NCBI GenBank assembly: GCA_030637665.1
Contig: DAOWGA010000258.1
Location: 1-9,712, forward strand
Direction of reading: 5' to 3'
Source: Lysobacterales bacterium
Lineage (GTDB): Bacteria > Pseudomonadota > Gammaproteobacteria > Xanthomonadales > SZUA-36
DNA: 9,712 nt
Part shown: positions 5,926-9,712 of the stretch, in pieces
How the letters are laid out: each line of letters opens with the position of its first letter
Position numbering within the stretch: position 1 is the first letter of the stretch
Program-made: the position numbers and the translations under genes
The notes under the pieces: generated by a model
What the model was told of the DNA's origin: nothing
The model's input: only the letters and a program-made list of their open reading frames with translations
Databases searched by the model: none

Positions 5926-8328
5926 ATGAAAACTCCATTGTTGCTGTTCCTCGTACTGGCCAGCGGCTCCATAGTGGCCGACCCACCCGGCGTGAATTAT
6001 TCCCCGGAGCTGCGTCAGCAACTCGCTGCGGGGCTGAAATCGCAGGGTGGAGACTACCAGGCCAGGACCAGGCACCTGCAGGAGGATGGGCTGCCCCTGT
6101 ATACCAACCGTTTGATAAGCGAGGACTCCCCGTACCTGCTGCAACATGCCCACAACCCGGTGGACTGGTATCCCTGGGGGGCTGAGGCATTCGCCAGGGC
6201 AAAGCGCGAGAACAAGCCCATTTTTCTGTCCATCGGCTACTCCACCTGCCACTGGTGCCACGTAATGGAGCACGAGAGCTTCGAAGACGAGGACGTTGCG
6301 ACGTACCTCAACACCCACTTCATTGCGATCAAGGTGGACCGTGAACGGCGGCCGGATATCGATAAAATCTACATGACCGCCGTCCAGGTGCTCAATCGGC
6401 GTGGGGGCTGGCCCATGTCATCTTTCCTGACCACTGACGGCAAAACCTTTTTCGGCGGGACCTATTACCCGCGCGATCAATTCATGAACCTACTGCAACT
6501 GGTGGTCAAAGGCTGGGACGAAGACCAGGCGGATATTCTTGCCCAGGCCGCCGGAATTGCTGACCAGGTCCAGCGTTACCTGGACCGGGCACAGGCTTCA
6601 GGCGAGTTGGCGAATGCAGCACCAGGCCTGGCCGTCACCCGCCTGCGTGAGCGCCACGATGAACAACATGGCGGATTCAGCCCGGCACCCAAGTTTCCCA
6701 GTGAACCGGACTACCTGTTTCTGCTCGATCATGCCCGGCGCAACGCTGATGAAGCCCTGAGCCGGCTGATCCGCTTCGACCTCAACGCGATGGCGCAAGG
6801 CGGTATTTTCGACCAGGTGGGCGGCGGTTTTCACCGCTACTCAACGGACAACGACTGGTTGGTTCCGCACTTTGAAAAGATGCTCTATAACCAGGCGCAG
6901 CTGGCACGGGTGTATGCGCAAGCTTCCATTCTGACCGGTGAAGCAGAATTCAAGCGCGTCACCCGCCAGACCCTTGATTACCTGCTGCGTGACATGCAGG
7001 CCCCCGGCGGCGGCTTTTATTCAGCCACCGATGCAGACAGCGAAGGCCATGAAGGACGGTTTTTCCTGTGGACACGGGAGCAGATCCGTTCAGAGTTATC
7101 AAAGCCGGACGCCGATCTGGCCATTGAATTGTTCAACATCAGTGAATCCGGCAATTTCGAAGGCTCGAATATTCTGCACCTGTCAGCCCCTGTGAGCACC
7201 CAAACTCCACAGGGACAAACCACGGAAAAGTTCCTGCACAGCGTAGACCGCATTCGTTCCCGGCTTTATTCCGCCAGGGAACAACGCATTCACCCGGGCC
7301 GGGATGAGAAAATTGTCACCGCCTGGAACGCAATGATGATCATGGCCCTGGCTGAAGCGACGGCGCTGCCGGGAAGCGAGGCTTATGCCAGTGCCGCGCT
7401 GAGCTGCGGCAATTTTCTCTGGAGCAACAACCGTGATGGCGAAGGGCAATTGTGGCGCGCCAGCCTCAACGGCCGCTCGTCGGTGCCCGCAGTGCAGGAG
7501 GATTATGCCTGGCTGGCGGACGCCTTCATCAGCCTGTACGACATGAGCCACGACAGGCTATGGCTGGAACGTGCTCGCGACCTGCTTGATCGCATGCACA
7601 GGCAGTTCTGGGACGAAGCCGGTGGCGGCTACTTCATGAGTGCACTGACCAACGACACGGTGCTGACGATGGGACGGCCCAAAGCCATCAATGACGGCGC
7701 CGTACCGGCAGGCAACGCAGTGGCTCTACACGCACTGGCCCGCCTGGCGCGACGGCCGGGTGACAGAGGTGAGTTTCTGGAGCTCAATGAGCGCGCCACC
7801 GCCCTGCTGGCCACCTTCGGTCCTGTTGTCAACCGCTCCCCCTCTGCCTACCCTTACTTTTTGCTGGCAGCCAGTGTCCTGACCAATGGTCAGTCCGGAC
7901 ACTTGCAATATGCCGCGCATGGCGGTGTTGCCGTTAGTAGTCAGGTGCGCAACAAGCAAGTGAAGGTCGACATCGCCATTCAACCAGGCTGGCATATCAA
8001 CGCCCACCAGCCATTATCCGACAACCTGATTCCAACAACGCTGCAAACGCTGGAGAACGACAAAACCTGGAATTTATCCGAGGTGTCCTGGCCATCTCCC
8101 ATCAGAAAATCACTGGAGTTCCAGGACGAAGACCTGGCCTTGTACGAAGGCAACATCAGCCTGGGCGCAAGCTTGAGCCCCGGGGCTGCTTCACAAGCAA
8201 ATCCTCTGCTGCGGCTGACACTGCAACTGCAAGCCTGTGACGAAAAGGTCTGCCTGCCGCCTGAACGACTGCAATTGCAAATACCGGTAACGACGATGGC
8301 CGACCGCGGCTCAGGTGGCGGCAACTGA
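5926..8328 (+). CDS. Secreted DUF255 (YyaL/SPATA20-type) thioredoxin-like protein with C-terminal DsbD-alpha-like domain
   Basis: The 800-residue protein starts with a signal peptide ([18 protein letters not shown], then DPP), so it is predicted to be periplasmic. A DUF255/thioredoxin-like domain spans about residues 58-195: [18 protein letters not shown]108-HW-C111 as the redox pair, [19 protein letters not shown] (160-163) and GTYYP (178-182). Residues about 235-640 form the family's alpha/alpha-barrel, with APKFP (254-258), VPHFEKMLY (around 315), [14 protein letters not shown] (from 369) and DEKIVTAWN (from 460). Residues about 660-790 resemble the N-terminal domain of Dsb[12 protein letters not shown], then C771 and C776 in [12 protein letters not shown], matching the DsbD redox-cysteine and PPE signature. 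YyaL/SPATA20 proteins are normally cytoplasmic, shorter and of unknown activity. Here a redox role in the periplasm is inferred. ATG 5926 is chosen over TTG 5923 because the signal peptide begins there. The 3' end overlaps the convergent yhhN-like gene by 18 bases. Confidence 0.9.
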   Translation: MKTPLLLFLVLASGSIVADPPGVNYSPELRQQLAAGLKSQGGDYQARTRHLQEDGLPLYTNRLISEDSPYLLQHAHNPVDWYPWGAEAFARAKRENKPIFLSIGYSTCHWCHVMEHESFEDEDVATYLNTHFIAIKVDRERRPDIDKIYMTAVQVLNRRGGWPMSSFLTTDGKTFFGGTYYPRDQFMNLLQLVVKGWDEDQADILAQAAGIADQVQRYLDRAQASGELANAAPGLAVTRLRERHDEQHGGFSPAPKFPSEPDYLFLLDHARRNADEALSRLIRFDLNAMAQGGIFDQVGGGFHRYSTDNDWLVPHFEKMLYNQAQLARVYAQASILTGEAEFKRVTRQTLDYLLRDMQAPGGGFYSATDADSEGHEGRFFLWTREQIRSELSKPDADLAIELFNISESGNFEGSNILHLSAPVSTQTPQGQTTEKFLHSVDRIRSRLYSAREQRIHPGRDEKIVTAWNAMMIMALAEATALPGSEAYASAALSCGNFLWSNNRDGEGQLWRASLNGRSSVPAVQEDYAWLADAFISLYDMSHDRLWLERARDLLDRMHRQFWDEAGGGYFMSALTNDTVLTMGRPKAINDGAVPAGNAVALHALARLARRPGDRGEFLELNERATALLATFGPVVNRSPSAYPYFLLAASVLTNGQSGHLQYAAHGGVAVSSQVRNKQVKVDIAIQPGWHINAHQPLSDNLIPTTLQTLENDKTWNLSEVSWPSPIRKSLEFQDEDLALYEGNISLGASLSPGAASQANPLLRLTLQLQACDEKVCLPPERLQLQIPVTTMADRGSGGGN

Positions 8329-8970
8329 TGCCGCAAGCATCAACTGGGCGGCAAAGTACGTTGGCAGTCCCCAGGCCCGGTTGACAAAGCCGGGCGCCAC
8401 AAAGCGGTCTCGCGCCACCGCAAGATCGGACAGCACGAACAGCAAGCCACCCAGCATCAGGACCAGGCTGCCGTGCGCCGCATATGTAGCTACTGCCATC
8501 GCCATCATCGCCGAGATTGCGATCAAATACAGCCAGACCGGCAGCCGCATGCGCTGGTCCAGGCTCGGATTCAACCACAGCAGAACACGCCACCCGAATA
8601 CCGCCATCACCACAGCCGCGCCCGCCAGAACCGGAAGTGAAATTCCGCGCACAGCAAAAGCACCTATATAGGCAATATGCCCCAGCAGGAAACTCACCAG
8701 GCCGGCGAGGAACAGGCCTTTTCTATTATTCGAAACCAGCAGTAAATCACCCAGCCAGCAGAATGCCATGCCCGCCAGCAGCACCCGCCCGTATTCCGTG
8801 CCGGCTGCACCCAGCGATACGGCTGCGGCTATATACGCTGAGGCTGCCACCAGCTTGCCGGCGCCGCTCAGGCCTATGTTGGAGCGATACTCGCCAACGA
8901 GTGAAACCAGCAAGCCCAGCCCGCAGATAAGCACCCATGTGGTGTAATCGTTCCAGCCCTGCGCAATCAT
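8311..8970 (-). CDS. yhhN: YhhN-family (TMEM86-like) membrane protein, putative lysoplasmalogenase
   Basis: The 219-residue, largely hydrophobic protein has about seven or eight membrane helices, the usual size and layout for YhhN/TMEM86. Family motifs are GDLLLV (74-79), [13 protein letters not shown] (93-105), the late [17 protein letters not shown] (174-190) and YFAAQLML (205-212). Conserved Asp residues in the GD and SD motifs are those proposed for catalysis. Human TMEM86B hydrolyses the vinyl-ether bond of lysoplasmalogens; some bacterial members have the same activity, but the E. coli substrate is not settled, so the activity here is by family only. The ATG at 8970 follows AAGGA at a nine-base spacing on the - strand. 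It lies 39 bases downstream of the PPOX-like gene, probably in one operon, and its 3' end overlaps the DUF255 gene (8311-8328). Confidence 0.88.
   Translation of the reverse strand: MIAQGWNDYTTWVLICGLGLLVSLVGEYRSNIGLSGAGKLVAASAYIAAAVSLGAAGTEYGRVLLAGMAFCWLGDLLLVSNNRKGLFLAGLVSFLLGHIAYIGAFAVRGISLPVLAGAAVVMAVFGWRVLLWLNPSLDQRMRLPVWLYLIAISAMMAMAVATYAAHGSLVLMLGGLLFVLSDLAVARDRFVAPGFVNRAWGLPTYFAAQLMLAASVAAT
8318..8342. terminator. Two overlapping alternative hairpins at the convergent gene ends
   Basis: GCGGCA (8318-8323) pairs with TGCCGC (8329-8334) around five bases, and TGATGC (8326-8331) pairs with GCATCA (8337-8342) around five bases. Each stem is a perfect 6 bp, but they share bases 8326-8334 and cannot form together. 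They lie exactly where the two convergent genes end. Neither has a downstream T-run on either strand, so they are weak candidates for intrinsic terminators. Confidence 0.25.
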
Positions 8971-9009
8971 TGTGAGGGATCCTTATGAAGGCGTGTCCAA
9001 TTGTGATTT

Positions 9010-9444
9010 CTAATTATAATTCTGGCTCAGCACTTTTTGTGGCGAAATAATCAGTAAAACCGAGTCCGGAGCCGAAGTTTCGCGAAGATACTGCTCGGCT
9101 TCTTCGTTTGTTTCGTGATAGCGATAGGCCATGGCCTTTTCAAGTTCGGCGCGCCACGGTGACTGCTCTTCGGCAATCTCCACCGTTCCATAAATGGCGA
9201 CATACCGTGAGTCTGGATACACGCCGTCCACACAAACGGTAACCCTGTGATCGCGCCTGAGGTTCAGATGCTTTGCGCAACCGGCATACACCGATGTGTA
9301 AAACTTCCCATCCCGGTACAGATACCAGACCGGGCTGAGTTGCGGTGAACCATCGATGCGATTGGTCCCCATCACAGCATGTCTCGTATCGGCCAGGAAC
9401 GTGTCGATTTCCGTGGGTGTCATCGTGATAGCTTCAAAAGTCAT
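9010..9444 (-). CDS. Pyridoxamine 5'-phosphate oxidase-like (PPOX-type) flavin-binding protein
   Basis: The 144-residue protein has the split-barrel layout of small PPOX-type enzymes: HAVMGTNRIDGSPQLSPVWYLYRDGKFYTS (22-51), the cofactor-phosphate-binding type segment AKHLNLRRDHRVTVCVD (57-73), RYVAIYGTVEI (80-90), then a helical tail. Members bind FMN, F420 or haem and reduce or sense small molecules; the individual substrate cannot be told, and a gammaproteobacterial host makes FMN likelier than F420. The length is normal for the group. ATG 9444 is chosen because GAGGG precedes it at a proper spacing on the - strand; the in-frame ATG at 9423 has no comparable site. It is the first gene of a probable two-gene unit with the YhhN-like gene. 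Confidence 0.82.
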   Translation of the reverse strand: MTFEAITMTPTEIDTFLADTRHAVMGTNRIDGSPQLSPVWYLYRDGKFYTSVYAGCAKHLNLRRDHRVTVCVDGVYPDSRYVAIYGTVEIAEEQSPWRAELEKAMAYRYHETNEEAEQYLRETSAPDSVLLIISPQKVLSQNYN

Positions 9445-9477
9445 TCGGTACCCTCAATAGTGGAATTTGGTAAAACT

Positions 9478-9497
9478 GTGATCAAGTTTTTGAACAC
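9478..9497. promoter_or_regulatory. Imperfect dyad upstream of the PPOX-like gene
   Basis: GTGATCAA and TTGAACAC form an inverted repeat (seven of eight positions) around a four-T spacer. It lies 33 bases upstream of the start at 9444, where a promoter would sit, so it could be an operator. The half-sites do not match a regulator I recognise with confidence; the TGTGA part resembles one CRP half-site but the other half does not. Confidence 0.25.
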
Positions 9498-9564
9498 CTG
9501 CTTTAAGTCATCCCTTTCCGAGGACGTAAAGGGCCGGGCTGGGAGACACAGGGCTATTCTAAGG

Positions 9565-9711
9565 CTAGTACTCCTTCAATGTGATAACTGCGGATTCAGA
9601 GGCACCCAGATGTTCCAAGACAAGGCGCAGACCGCCGGCAGAGCCCTGGTATGTTGAAGCCCCCGCAAGCCACGCGTACCATATCGCTTGTAAGCCTTGT
9701 TTAAGCTCCCG
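9565..9711 (-). CDS. Possible C-terminal end of a gene entering from the right edge
   Basis: On the - strand a frame is open from the window edge for 48 codons and ends with TAG at 9565-9567. It reads plausibly as protein, for example QAIWYAWLAGASTYQ, GLRLVLEHLGAS and a terminal SAVITLKEY, with a helix-then-strand pattern. If real it is the 3' end of a gene transcribed toward the PPOX-like gene. I do not recognise the family. Against it, other frames here are also open over similar lengths and the codon choice is unremarkable, so this may be noncoding sequence. Confidence 0.28.
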   Translation of the reverse strand, partial: RELKQGLQAIWYAWLAGASTYQGSAGGLRLVLEHLGASESAVITLKEY

Positions 9712-9712
9712 A

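Larger units (their letters stand above)
9445..9712. other. Right-end region without a certain gene
   Basis: These 268 bases hold the upstream region of the PPOX-like gene, the dyad at 9478-9497 and the uncertain partial frame at 9565-9711. I see no tRNA fold, long repeat or clear terminator. The + strand frame crossing this stretch (9379-9657) starts inside the PPOX-like gene antisense and has no protein-family look. Confidence 0.5.

Noticed and set aside
9379..9657. A 92-codon + strand frame at the right end, containing a CDNCGF stretch.
   Set aside because: It begins antisense within the PPOX-like gene and shows no family features; a single C-x-x-C is not enough to call a zinc-ribbon protein.
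1..9712. tRNA, rRNA, CRISPR, insertion-sequence or phage features.
   Set aside because: No cloverleaf, no regularly spaced repeats, no terminal inverted repeats with a transposase and no phage-type genes were seen.

Overview
The window looks like chromosomal DNA of a moderately GC-rich gammaproteobacterium. This rests on gene content: a YajQ protein close to the E. coli form, periplasmic thiol-handling domains, a YhhN-type lysoplasmalogenase, and mostly Shine-Dalgarno-led genes. No finer placement is possible from the sequence. I see no rRNA, tRNA, CRISPR array, transposase or phage gene.

Left part (1-1693, + strand): the 3' part of a GcvT-family folate-dependent aminomethyltransferase/demethylase whose start lies left of the window, then yajQ 24 bases downstream. 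Next is a - strand gene for a five-helix YIP1-type membrane protein (1766-2470). Behind its stop is a tiny stretch that reads like the extreme C-terminus of a MacB-type ABC permease, perhaps a deletion scar.

Middle (2587-8328, + strand): a protein-L-isoaspartate O-methyltransferase with an apparent signal peptide, whose ribosome-binding site lies inside a GC-rich hairpin. Ten bases later comes an 811-residue membrane protein with a spermidine-synthase-like AdoMet-binding domain between two sets of membrane helices. Then comes an 800-residue secreted protein joining a DUF255/YyaL thioredoxin-like domain (CHWC), an alpha-helical barrel and a C-terminal DsbD-alpha-like domain. A consensus -10 hexamer sits so close to its start codon that the mRNA is probably leaderless. 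The shared theme may be protein repair and thiol chemistry outside the cytoplasm, which is an inference from domains and order only.

Right part (8311-9444, - strand): a small PPOX-type flavin oxidoreductase family gene followed 39 bases later by a YhhN-family membrane protein, probably one operon. It converges on the DUF255 gene with an 18-base overlap. The last 268 bases hold no certain gene. A 48-codon reading frame on the - strand, open from the right edge, may be the end of another gene.
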